Of a stretch of DNA of 64,000 bases, positions 35,074 through 45,829 are shown piece after piece. Numbering within the stretch: the stretch's first letter is position 1; each line of letters opens with the position of its first letter. The stretch comes from Cunninghamia lanceolata (taxonomy: Eukaryota; Streptophyta; Pinopsida; Cupressales; Cupressaceae), in assembly GCA_027924645.1 (NCBI GenBank), contig BSBN01001198.1:310001-374000 (forward strand), in the 5' to 3' direction. The notes beneath the pieces were generated by a model. That model was not told the origin of the DNA. It did not search any database and saw only the letters and a list, made by a program, of their open reading frames with translations. The translations under genes were made by a program, and so were the position numbers.

Positions 35074-38060
35074 AATCTATTTACCAACAAGGCTAAGGAT
35101 TTATCAATTGATAGTGATCTAGAAGACCAAATTCTGAATCATATTCCATGCTTGATATCTGATTTACAAAATAAATCCTTATTGGCTCATTTCTCCTAGG
35201 AATAAATCAAATCTATGGTGTTTTCCATGTAAGGTGAAATCAGATGGGTTTCCACCAATATTCTTTAAAAAATGCTAGAATTTTTTGGTGAATGATGTTT
35301 GGTTCTAGCAATGGAAGAAACTAGAAAAAACAAAAAAAATTCTCAAAGAATTGAATAACACCTTCATTGCTCCTATTTCAAAGATGAACAATATTAATAT
35401 TTTTGCAGATTTCAGGCCAATATCCTTGTGCAATATTGTGTATAAGATAATTACCAAATCCCTTGCTTGAATCTTAAGTACACTCATTCTAAATATTATT
35501 TCCATAGACTAAGGCATTTTTGTACCTAGTAGAGAAATTTCTGAAGGTGTCTTATTTGCCCATGAGGTTATTCATACTATTCAAAAGGATAGAATTTTAG
35601 CCATGACAATTAAACATGATATGATGAAGGCTTACGAAAAGGATAGATGATCCTTCCTTTTAAAAGTACTAGATAGATTTAGCTTCAGTCGTGATTGGTG
35701 CAAATTAATTTTAGCTTGTATCTCTTCAACTAGATTTTTAGTATTGGTGAATGGTTCTTCGATGGGTTTCTTTCACTCTTCTCAAGGGTTAAGATAGGGG
35801 GATCCTATTTCACTTTTCTTTTCATAATTATGGCAGAGGCATTAAGTAGAAGTATAATGGTTGAACATAATTTGGGGCATTGGAGAAGGATCAAAGTGGC
35901 AAAAAATGTGGATCCAATCACCCACTCTCTTTTTGCTTATGATAGCCTCCTCTTTTGAATTTCTAATTTTGGGGAAGCTTATTCAATCAAAAGGATTCTA
36001 ACAAATTATTGCAAGGTGTCTGGGCAAGCAGTAAATAAGGCTAAATCCAAGATATTTTTCTTTAATACCTTGACAATTATTATGGGTAGAATTACTAATT
36101 TGTTAAGCTTTAAAAAGGAGTCCCTCCCATGCACTTATCTTGGAATTCCTCTTTTCTCGAGTATGAGTAAGGTTACTTTTTGGGATCATATGATATCTTC
36201 TATTCATTCAAATATTTCCTCACTGAAAAGTAGATGGCTTACATTAGCATCTAGAATTCTTCTTATTTAATCTATGTTATCAATTGTTCCCATTTATATG
36301 ATGTCACATCTACTTATTCCTTCTAAGGTTCTATACTCTATCACAATATTTTTGAGATCTTTTCTTTGGAGTGGTAAGATTGATAACTCTAAATTGGCTT
36401 TGATGGTTTGGTAAAAAGTTTGGAAACCAAAACCCTTTGGTGGATCTGGGATTAGGGACATTGCTATCTAGAACATTGCTTTGTGTGCTAAATAAGTATG
36501 GAAACTCTATTCTTCTCCTGGGGCCAAATGGTGCCAAATTTTACAACATAAATACTTGGATTCTTCAGATTGCTCTCGTATTTTTATAATTTCTAATCCT
36601 CTAAAATGTTCTTGTAAGTGGAATTTTATCATCAAGTGTAGGAAAATTCTCACTTCTAATTTGTCTTGGGTTATTCATAATGGGAAGAAAGCACTATTTT
36701 GGCATGGTTCATGGAATGCTATGAGGTACTTAATAATAGATTAGATATTGTTGAAGCTAAATCATTTTTTTGGTACAGTGGGGGAATAGAGAAGAGGATT
36801 ATTTTGAGCTATATTGGTTTAATAACCTTCCTATTATTAAATGGAAATATTTCTCCTTGTGTCCCTTCCAAGAAAATAAAAAAAACATTTTAAGGGATAT
36901 TCTTTTGAAAAGGAAGATTTATTCTTCTAATTGTGATGTTGAATTAAGGTGGATGGGGTCTGCTACAAGTTCCTATTCCATGAAATAAGGATATTTTGGT
37001 CAATTACAACTAGCTCCTAAACATAATTGGCTTCTAAACTTATGTTGGGACAACTCTTGTTTACCAAAAGTTGGATCTTTCTCTTGGTTAGAGATTCTGA
37101 ATAAAGTACTCACATGTGATAGGTTGTAGAAATTTGAAATTATTGCTGATTTAAAATGCCCTTTATGCAAAGAAGAAAATGAATCAATTGATCATCTCTT
37201 TCTTCATTGTAAGTTTACTTCAAAATGTTGGAATTGGTTATGGGATTGTCTTCATTGGAGAAGTTCCTTCCCAAAGACTTTGCTTCAAATGTTCTCAAGT
37301 CGGCCTTCTCTTTATCAAAACTCTACTTTTGGTTTCCTATGGAATGTTTCTCCTTCATTGTTAATTTAGCATATATGGAGGGAGAGGAATTTTAGAATTT
37401 TTAGAAATGTTTCTAATTCATGGGATACAATGATTTATAAATTAGAACTGGCAATTTCAGAGACTATAATGTCTTTAGTTATCTATCACTCTCAACATGA
37501 CATAAGTTTTTCTTCTTGGGACTTTACTATTCTAAAGAAGTGGCCACTTGTTAAATGTCATCCTTCCAATGGTGCAATCAAATTGAAGAAAGTCAAATAT
37601 CCCATATGGAATGTCAAATGGTTACCACCTCCTCCCTCTCTCATCAAAATTAACATTGATGGAGCTTTTAGGGTAAATAAAGATTTATTAGGTGTAGGTT
37701 GTGTTTTATGTGATCAAGGTGGAAGAGTCCTATTTGCAACCTCAAAAAAACTAGCAAGTGGATCAAATAATGAGGTAGAATTCAAGATTTATCTTTGGGT
37801 CTTGAAATTGTAGTCAGGGAGAATTTTTTAAGGGTTGACATAGAAGGAAATTTAATGCTTGTGTTTAATGCCATTAAAAAATGACATTTGGTTTCTTTGA
37901 AGCTTTAAAATTTGATGGAATTAGCCTAAAACTTGTTAACTCAGTTTGATTATTTTTAGTGTCAACATTGTTTTTGTGAGGCCAATGGATTTGTAGACAG
38001 GTTAGCCAATTTGGCTAGTGAAAAGATATAGACTACTTAGAAAGATCTAATTTTATGGAA
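35074..38060 (+). pseudogene. LINE-1a: ORF2 reverse transcriptase, zf-RVT and RNase H
   Basis: LINE ORF2 resumes with NLFTNKAKDL. RT blocks follow: FVPSREISEGVLFAHEVIH (about 35,520), a degraded KAYDRV-like block, VLVNGSSMGFF, GDPIS and, at 35,932-35,955, FAYDSLLF. There the catalytic FADD has lost its first Asp (GAT to TAT). Further on come CTYLGIPLF, an FLWSG block, the zinc-binding CPLCKEENESIDHLFLHC (about 37,157-37,212) and RNase H beginning at NIDGAF near 37,652. Many stops. The 3' UTR continues to about 39,235. Confidence 0.85.
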
Positions 38061-39235
38061 TGGGATGAGGTGGCTCTCACATCTATTGCCTTGAATGAGT
38101 TGGAGAAAGTATCAACCATGATGGAGGGCTTCTCTGACCAGTCAATTTCACATTTGTTGAAGCACTTAAGTGGTCAAATCATTTTTATGCTAACATTTGG
38201 TTTCATTTTCAGTGCAGGGATGGATAGTCCTTAACGATGTTACAGCCTCTCTCCTGTGTTGATTGATCATAACATTTGTGTGAATACATATATCTTTGCT
38301 CAACACATTGTAAGGATGAAGGTTCATGTAGAGTGTGAGATTTATAGTGATTTTCTATGCTTCGAAGATATTTCTTTGATCTATTTTATGTTCATCTATG
38401 CTATTGTTGTGGGCTCACTTGAAAGCACCTTTGAATGATGGAATTAAATATGAGGGCAGCTTTGCACCTCAATTCTTTTGGGAGAGTCCAGACCCCCATC
38501 CTTTTGAAAAATAAAAATTTAGAAGAGTTTTTTATTCTACCTTGTGATCTTGTTAAAGAAGCTATTTGAAAGGTTGTGGGGAAGAAATTGTTGACATACA
38601 AATATAAATCCTTGTTGTTTTTTGAAGTGGCTTCCTCATTCTTCTCTAATTCAATGTATATTCTTCTTTACAAAGGTTTGGTGCATTTTTGGTTGAAAAA
38701 TATAAACCTCCTTTCATCTTTTCTCTACTATTTCTAGATAAAGCATTACCAAATTTTAATGTTGACTAGGGAATGACTGATTTGGGTGGTGTTTTTTAGG
38801 GTGGCCTTACAAAATTCTCCTACAATGCATGCTTCTCTTATGGCCATGATAATGGGACTCCTATCTAACTCTCCTTTGGATTCTCTAATGGTTTTAGATC
38901 TTCATCAAATGGAGATTGGTAAGGAAATTTACATTTAATCTTCTAATATGTTTAACTCTCTCCATTTTTTGCTCAAACATATTGCAAAGGATTTCCATGG
39001 TAGCATTTTACCCCTCCAATGTGATGCCTTGGAGGTTTCCAACTCTATTGGTAGCTATGATGGATGACATCTTTGGTTGAGGATTAAGTGTCTTTATGTC
39101 TACTTTGTCTTCGTAAATTCAATGCCATGTATCTATGTTTTTTAGTCTCAGGTCTATGCTCTAGATCATTCTATATGTAAACTCTTTTATATCAATATAA
39201 TATAAGTGGTATAATATCACTTTTGATTGATCAAA
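38061..39235 (+). other. LINE-1a 3' region
   Basis: After RNase H there is no recognised domain. The last part (about 39,150-39,235) contains CTCTTTTATATCAATATAA and ends in GATCAAAAAA, resembling plant LINE 3' ends. Copia sequence in the opposite orientation starts immediately after, which sets the LINE's right edge. Confidence 0.6.
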
Positions 39236-39769
39236 AAAGTATTTTGCCAGTGAAGGCACATCTACAAGACCAAACACATTACTATGAACAAGATCAAAAA
39301 TCCCACAAGACTTATGTGAGCTTGAATAAAATTGAACATGATTTGTTTTCCATAAATACATTGTTCACAAAATCAAAATCAAGAGAACAATCAATTAACT
39401 CCTCTACAAGATTTTCTCACCAATGTCACCCTTGTGTTCATGCCACAACATAGTATTCTCTACTAGTAACTTGCTTTATGAGGTGAGAACATGTTTGGAA
39501 ATCCACATCATATTTCTCTTTGTTGCAAGTGTCTTTGTAGCTTGTGTCTTTGCTACAAGTCCCGATCTTGTAGATGTAGATGGTGGAGGTACCATTGAAA
39601 AAGGAGTTTCAACCCAAACTCTCTTTTCCAATACCATGGATCCATAAACCATTTTACACCCACCACCAATTAGGACTACTTACATACCCACATCATTCAT
39701 CTTACTAATAGATAATAGGTTTTGTGCCAAACCTAGAATGTGTGGAACTCCTAAAATACATTTGATACT
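39236..39769 (-). pseudogene. Ty1/copia protease end and start of integrase
   Basis: Read on the minus strand: after KCILGVPHILGLAQNLLSI and further on GGCKMVYGSMVLEKRVWVE (about 39,769-39,600), the sequence passes through a GAG-pre-integrase region to HKSCGIFDLVHSNVFGLV and DVPSLAKYFF (39,340-39,240), the N-terminal edge of the integrase core. The core continues at 25,585 after the LINE. On its upstream side the frame is broken by the gag-only element at 39,770. Confidence 0.8.
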
Positions 39770-39980
39770 TGTTAGGAAATAAGGTTTACATTAAATAAAT
39801 TAGGTTTAGGTAGTTAGTAAGGGTCGAAAGTTATTCCCATAGGTAGTTTATTCACAAGAAAAATAAGGCTTTATAAGCCAATATATTGAATTGTAAAATC
39901 ATTCAAAAATTGTTAATATATCATTTTATTTTTGTCTCTAATTATGGTGTAATTCTGTGTTTATGCTCTAACATTCAACA
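39770..39980 (+). repeat. 5' LTR of compact gag-only copia element
   Basis: It starts TGTTAGGAAATAAGG and ends ACATTCAACA. It pairs with the LTR at 41933-42142, with roughly 12-15 differences over 210 bp. A GATACT / TATACT pair outside the LTRs is the likely, slightly altered, target duplication. Confidence 0.9.
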
Positions 39981-39981
39981 A

Positions 39982-39994
39982 TGGTATCAGAGCA
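39982..39994 (+). promoter_or_regulatory. Primer binding site of gag-only copia element
   Basis: TGGTATCAGAGCA lies one base after the 5' LTR and is of initiator tRNA-Met type. Confidence 0.85.
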
Positions 39995-40547
39995 AGTTAG
40001 AAACCCTGTGCCTGTAAATTAAAATTTGCAGAGCAAGGTGTGAGGAGTGAAGAGCAATATGGAAGAAGTTGACGATCCAGCTGTGTGGGTGGAGAAGCCA
40101 CAGACCTATTGAATTTGTAGAAGGGGAAGACAATTTTTTTCTGTTGCATTGGATGTACGCTGCATTCCTTGTTTCTGTACAGATCTGTGTAGAAGAGGTG
40201 AAAGGCATTTAGATGAAGGTGTTGTTACAAATTCCAGCAAGGGTTTAGAGTAAGAAATTCCATTTTTTTTAATGTGTTGTTTGGGGTTTTAATGACTATT
40301 GAAGTCTTCAGGTCGTTGAAATTTTAAATCAATTAAATAAGGTATGTGTTGTCATTTTTATGCCACTGCTGTTTGAGAAGCATAAACAAGGCTGCACTGA
40401 GGATGAAATTGCATAATTTTTTTTTCTGGTTAAAGATACACTACAAGGTATGTGGTGGCTCTCTATTGCCCTATCACAAAAAAGTTAATAACAGTTTTTG
40501 TTATATAAAATAATGGAGTGATAAGTGATTAGGTTGATTTTATTTAA

Positions 40548-41375
40548 ATGGAGAAATCATATATTATTTCAAAGTTTGAGGGTCATGAATTTCATACATG
40601 GCAAATCAAAGTGCAATTAGTTTTGATAGAAAAAGATCTATGGGATATTGTTAATGGAAGTATTAAAAAACCACAAGATGCAGATGAAGCATTAAAATGG
40701 ATAGCAAAAGATTGTAAAGCTACAACAGTGATTGGACTTGGTTTATCTGATGCATATTTACATCATATTGATTTGACAAAAACCTCAAACCAAATATGGA
40801 CAAGCCTTAATTCTTTATTTGGTTCACAGGCTTCATGTGCTAAAATGGGAATGAAACAAAAATGTTTTGGTTTGAAAATGAAAGAGGGAGATAACATTGT
40901 TCAACATAAAAGTACTTTTCATTCCCTCCTTAATCAACTTGTTGGCATAAACTGTACAGTTGATGAAGATGATGCCAAAGCTATCTTATTAAATAGCATG
41001 CCATCAAGTTATGACAATATTGTGTTTACTTTAAACAAACCAAATTCGAGCCTGAGCTTAGAAAATGTCATTTCTTACTTAATTGATGAAGAGAAAAGAG
41101 TCACTATAACTCATTCAAACACTGAGGAAACTACTTTATTTGTCAAAGGGAAAACTAATGTTTTAATAGGAAAGAATAGTTTCAAATGCTACTATTGTAA
41201 TAAAAAAGGACACATTCTAGTGAACTGCATTCAATGTGCCAGAGATCTTATTAATGGCAAGTTAAAAATAGACAATGCTTTAATTGCTAATGAAACTAAG
41301 GGAGAAAAATGTAATCTTGCAATATATGATCAAGAATCTCCTCACATTTGCAGTGAAGATGAATCTCTTCTTTAA
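40548..41375 (+). CDS. Copia-type Gag protein of a gag-only element (intact ORF)
   Basis: The ATG at 40548 opens 275 codons without interruption to TAA at 41373-41375, rare in this window. Residues about 1-60 (SKFEGHEFHTWQIKVQLVL) match the N-terminal domain of plant copia Gag proteins. Residues 60-185 match the UBN2-type gag domain, including DLWDIV, IWTSLNSLFGS, a region equivalent to the RL..LK block, and LLNSMPSSYDNIV. A CCHC zinc knuckle, CYYCNKKGHILVNC, follows at about 211-224. After a short tail (about 50 residues) the frame simply ends: no protease, integrase or RT follows before the polypurine tract at 41,925-41,932. With LTRs, PBS and PPT in place this is a complete non-autonomous element, presumably packaged and reverse transcribed by an autonomous relative. 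Confidence 0.85.
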   Translation: MEKSYIISKFEGHEFHTWQIKVQLVLIEKDLWDIVNGSIKKPQDADEALKWIAKDCKATTVIGLGLSDAYLHHIDLTKTSNQIWTSLNSLFGSQASCAKMGMKQKCFGLKMKEGDNIVQHKSTFHSLLNQLVGINCTVDEDDAKAILLNSMPSSYDNIVFTLNKPNSSLSLENVISYLIDEEKRVTITHSNTEETTLFVKGKTNVLIGKNSFKCYYCNKKGHILVNCIQCARDLINGKLKIDNALIANETKGEKCNLAIYDQESPHICSEDESLL

Positions 41376-41615
41376 GAATTAAGCAGGTATTATTGGAGGA
41401 TGGAGGTACCAAAGGAAGGAGGTTCTGAATCATCGCTCAGGGATGATTCAATGCATGAGAAGCATTAATGCTTATCTCCAGTCTCTTCAGGAGTAAGGGG
41501 GACGAGACAGTGGTTTGTTGGTTTTCCACAAATATGTTGTTGTTTGTGTGTGGTATCTGTGGACAATTGAGTGTGTCTCACTTCACATGTTGATAAGTTG
41601 GCATTGAGTAATCAG

Positions 41616-41882
41616 ACATTTACCTTGACATAGAAGTTTAGGTTGATGTTGATGGAGTGGTTTTAACATTTACTTAGACAAAAAAGTTTAAGTTGATGTT
41701 GTTGCAGTTGGACATCTACCTAGACAGTGGAGTTTGGGTTGATGCAGAGTTGAAAATTTGCCTAGACAATGGAGTTTGGCTGATGCAGAGTTGGACATTT
41801 GCCTAGACAGAGGAATTTAGGCTAATGCGGAGGTGGTTAGTTAGATATTTACCTGGATAGGAGTTTAGGTTGATACTGATAC
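41616..41882 (+). repeat. Six degenerate 41-50 bp tandem repeats after gag
   Basis: Copies begin near 41616, 41666, 41712, 41753, 41795 and 41845 and share the pattern ACATTTACCTAGACA followed by GAGTTTAGGTTGATG. They fill most of the space between gag and the PPT. Function unknown. Confidence 0.75.
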
Positions 41883-41932
41883 AATATTTCTTTTTTTTTC
41901 TTCTCTTTTGTAATGTAAACCTTAAAGGGGGT

Positions 41933-42142
41933 TGTTAGGAAATAAGGTTTACATTAAATAAATTAGGTTTAGGTAGTTAGTTGGGTGGGAAGTTATTCCT
42001 GTAGGTAGTTTGTTCACAGGAAAAATAAGGCTTTATAAGCCAATATACTGAATTGTAAAATCATTCAAAAATCACTAATATATCATTTTATTTTTGTCTG
42101 TAATTATGGTGTAATTCTATGTTTATGCTCTAACATTCAACA
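41933..42142 (+). repeat. 3' LTR of compact gag-only copia element
   Basis: It begins TGTTAGGAAATAAGG just after the polypurine tract AAAGGGGGT and ends ATTCAACA. Copia protease sequence on the minus strand resumes right after it. Confidence 0.9.
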
Positions 42143-43139
42143 TATACTCCCATCAAAGAATCTAATCTTGACTTGACCATGCCCAACAATACTTAGAAAA
42201 GAGTTGTCACCAAGGGATAGCTTTCCACCATCAAACTTATTATAGTTAGAAAATCACTCCCTATGGGGAGTCATGTGGAAAGAGGTAGCAAAGTCAATCA
42301 TCCATACATCTTTACTTGTATGTGTGGCAAGGGCTATAAAAAATGTATCTAATTCATCTTGAGAAGCTTTAGAATCTTAATAATCATCTAAATCATTCAT
42401 TTCTTTCTTCTTCTCCTTGTATTCCTTCTTGATGTGACCTTTATTACCGCATCTCCAACATATTACCTTGGATTTTTTTTAGGATACTTAGATCGCTTCT
42501 AAGACTTAGACCTACTCTTGTCCTTCTCTTTCCTTTTTCCTTAGACCATCCACAAGCAACTAGTGCTTCCTTAGTGGATTCAAAATCTTTCCACCTCATA
42601 TCCTCTAAGAGAAGAAAATCCACTACCTCATCAAGCACAAAGTTTGAAGTATTGCTTCCAGTGACCATGACCAGATTGTCCCATGAATCTAGCAAAGAAC
42701 ATAACAGGACCATGCATCGATCTTCTTCCTCCATTTTTATGCTGGCAGACTATAGTTATCATACAATAGTGTTAAATGCATTCATGTGCTCAACAACTGA
42801 ATCCCCATCACCCATCCTCAAAGAATACAACCTCTTCCATAGAAAAAGTTTAACCAATGATTTGGCTTGGTACAACTTTCCTAACTTTTCCCAAAGGGCT
42901 TTAGTAGAGGATTCTTCCACAACATTTAGGAGCACTGAATCTACCAAGTAAATTTGAATGAGGCTTTTGGCTTTCCAATCTTACACGATGCAATCTTCAT
43001 CCTTCATACTTGATGGTTTACTTCTAGAGACTACTACCCATAGATCTTTGTCTATCAACAAATCCTCTATTTTGAGCTTCCATAGCTTAAAGTTTTAACC
43101 TTTAAACTGGTCCATCTCCATCTATGATGTACTTTCCAT
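42143..43139 (-). pseudogene. Ty1/copia gag and protease start
   Basis: Minus strand, beginning at the ATG at 43137-43139. It encodes a copia gag (WKLKIEDLLIDKDLW; LWEKLGKLYQAKSLV; LYSLRMGDGDSVVEHMNAF; then LLDSWDNLVM), a knuckle CWRCGNKGHIKKEY near 42,460-42,419 with its last Cys changed to Tyr, and the protease start WMIDFATSFHM (42,301-42,272), where the catalytic D-S-G has become D-F-A. Stops and one frameshift occur. It is the upstream part of the element continued at 39,769 and 25,585. Confidence 0.85.
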
Positions 43140-43237
43140 TTTCTTGAAAACAAAAGATCTTCTACACATAGCTCCCATTCAAACCATGATTAGTCCAAAA
43201 AAAATCTTTCCTACCATCTAGGAAACATAGGTGATCA

Positions 43238-43250
43238 TTCTCTAATACTA
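43238..43250 (-). promoter_or_regulatory. Decayed primer binding site of the minus-strand copia
   Basis: Minus-strand TAGTATTAGAGAA matches the TGGTATCAGAGCA type PBS at ten of thirteen positions; the differences are two transitions and one transversion. It sits just inside the inferred LTR end. Confidence 0.5.
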
Positions 43251-43252
43251 AA

Positions 43253-44078
43253 TGAAAGGAAGATGATAGTGGGAACAATTTAGGAGAGACATGCATGCAA
43301 GATTTAAAAAATTTAGAAATGAAAAATACTCATGCAAAAGCATTCACTACAATGACATAGTATTTACCCTAGGAAAACCTTTTCAAGAAAGAACCCAACC
43401 TCCAAAACTTGAACCAATGTATTCACAGTACCAAATCTAGTTATAATACGTCAATAGGCTCAAGCCTTCACAGGAGAAAAACAACAAAAGTCTAGAGAAG
43501 TTTTGGGAGCATAACTCCTTGCAAAATCATACAAAACCTACATCTCCAAACTATGCAACAATATATAAATAGGCAAGACCCAAAACTAAAAGCCACCAAT
43601 GTTTTCTAAAACCATGAGAGAAAAACACGGCCTTAAAATAATCCCCAAATCTCCATGCAAAGCCCAACACCCAAATCTCCATGCAAATCCCAATGCCCAA
43701 ATCAAGAAAAGTTAAATTAGAAACTTCCTCTTTCAACTAAATTGATCCACTTGTGATCTTATCTTCCTTTTAGGTAATATGCACATGCAAATTAAAGATC
43801 TTCCTTGATCTTATCCAAGTCCACACTTTAGTTTCCCTTTTAACACTCTTTCTAATTTGGCAACTCTTACACACTTTACAGGTTATCATAGTTGCATTTA
43901 GCAGCTACCATGATAACTAGGTGATAATTACAAATTGCCAAATTACAAACTACAAGTGACGACTAATGCCACTCCAAGTGGGAACACCCAAAATATGTGA
44001 GTGAATAATAAATAAATACAATTAAATAATTAAATGTGAACATTGGAAATGCAAGGTTGAGACACCATTTTTCCAACA
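43253..44078 (-). repeat. 5' LTR of the minus-strand Ty1/copia element
   Basis: On the minus strand it begins TGTTGGAAAAATGGTGTC at 44078 and ends TTCA at 43253, next to the decayed PBS. Its size (826 bp) is plausible. No second copy is in the window, because the element is truncated near 24,165, so both ends rest on signature bases only. Confidence 0.55.
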
Positions 44079-45829
44079 ATTTAAGTGTGGTGACACTAAA
44101 AGCACTTATGCATTGATTTCTTATAGTCATTTGATATTAGCTAACAAATTTTCCATTCCTAAGAATTTAATGGGGCCAACAAGGAAAACTTTTACAAGAA
44201 TTATAGCCAAACACAAAAGCACAACATAGACAAATAATGTAAAAGATAAATAAAAATGCATCCTAACAGAAGTGAGATGACATTTATGACTACTCCATGC
44301 TAACTATGAATATCCTTTGCTTTCGCTGAGCACTTTAGATTTTATAAAAACTATTGCAACTAGATGCTAATTGAATGTCACTCTACCTCTAGATGTACAT
44401 TTCCTTATTGTTGTGTTTTTTCTATTGTTGATGGGTTGCACTTTGGCTAGTTATGATTGTGCTTCTCTGATATTCCATATGTCTTAAAAGTTGCTTAAAA
44501 TTAAGGAAAATTATAATAATCTTTTTAGGGAAAAAGATCTTTAAAAATTCAATTGAGTTATCTAAATAAAACATTTGATAAGTCAATCAGAAACATCCAA
44601 ACCTTAGCATCATGTTTTACTTGCAGAAGAGCATGCATGAGTAGATTTTCTCCTTGATGTAGGGAAATTTAACCTTTTCAAATTCATTAGAAAACAATAG
44701 TCACTAGTTGAATCGAACAATATCTTGAAAGATAAGTCTAAAATGCAAGTTCACGAAACCTAAGGTTCTTAATGTGCTATTGAATGGAATTAGACCAAGA
44801 ACATGAAGCTAAAAATATAGAATGTTACAAATTATGAAGCATGATTGTGGAAACACTCATCGCTAATTATGGTGTGCAATAGTAATGACAATATGACATG
44901 ATAATTAAAGTTATACATAGTAGTACCAATAATAATCAATCTAGAGTTTTACATTTGACAATAGATTGTAATTACATTTTAGTGTGGACTATAAAAGGTT
45001 GCCCATACTATCTACCTAAGGAAAAATGTAAATCAAATGTTACACGAATAATCTTGTGTTGTATTTCTAGAATCAAAACATAGATTTTAAAGAAAAGAAA
45101 AGGAAAAAAATAAATAGTTGAGAAAGTGTCCACTGCCATAGTAGAAGAGAATAGATAGAATCAATTTACTACAATAAAATTCTAACTTGTGTCCACTAGA
45201 TAGAAAACACATAATTATATTGGTTATGAACAACATCTTTTGTACAATAATCTTGAGGGGTTGATGCTTATGTGTGTAAGGCTATTTTTTCTTTTCATAG
45301 ACTAACAAATTATCTCTGCTATTCCATTTCCCACTGTGTCTAAGGAACTCCTTTTGCACAACTAGAAAAGACCATAGTGAAAGGAAAAAACTAGAAAAGA
45401 AAAGGATAGGGTCCTAAAATATTGGATCATGTGATGGGTGTAGAAACTAGTAGGTATGATCTAACTTGAGGTGCTATGAGGTTTGTAGAAAATGTAGAAC
45501 CCACAAAACAAATCATCTCAAATACAATAATGGTTTAACCATTTCAAGATTAGAAAGGAGCAAATCATCAATACTTAAAATAATGGATATCTGCATGTAG
45601 GGGACACCTTGCAAAAAAATGGGTGATAACATAACATACGAGTGGAAGGACAACATGCAAACATTGAGAGAGACCATGTAGAAGAACACAAATAACCCAC
45701 TTGGATAGGCAGTCACATAGTGCCACCTACATGTTATTTGCTCCCATTGCCAAACATCGGTAAAATAAAAGAAAATTAGTGAACGTTCGTAAAGAGTTCT
45801 ATTTTTTATGAAAAATATGATTTATGACT
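44079..45829. other. Anonymous DNA
   Basis: No coding block, repeat pair or RNA gene was recognised. Base composition is AT-rich. All open frames are short and without motifs. Confidence 0.4.
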
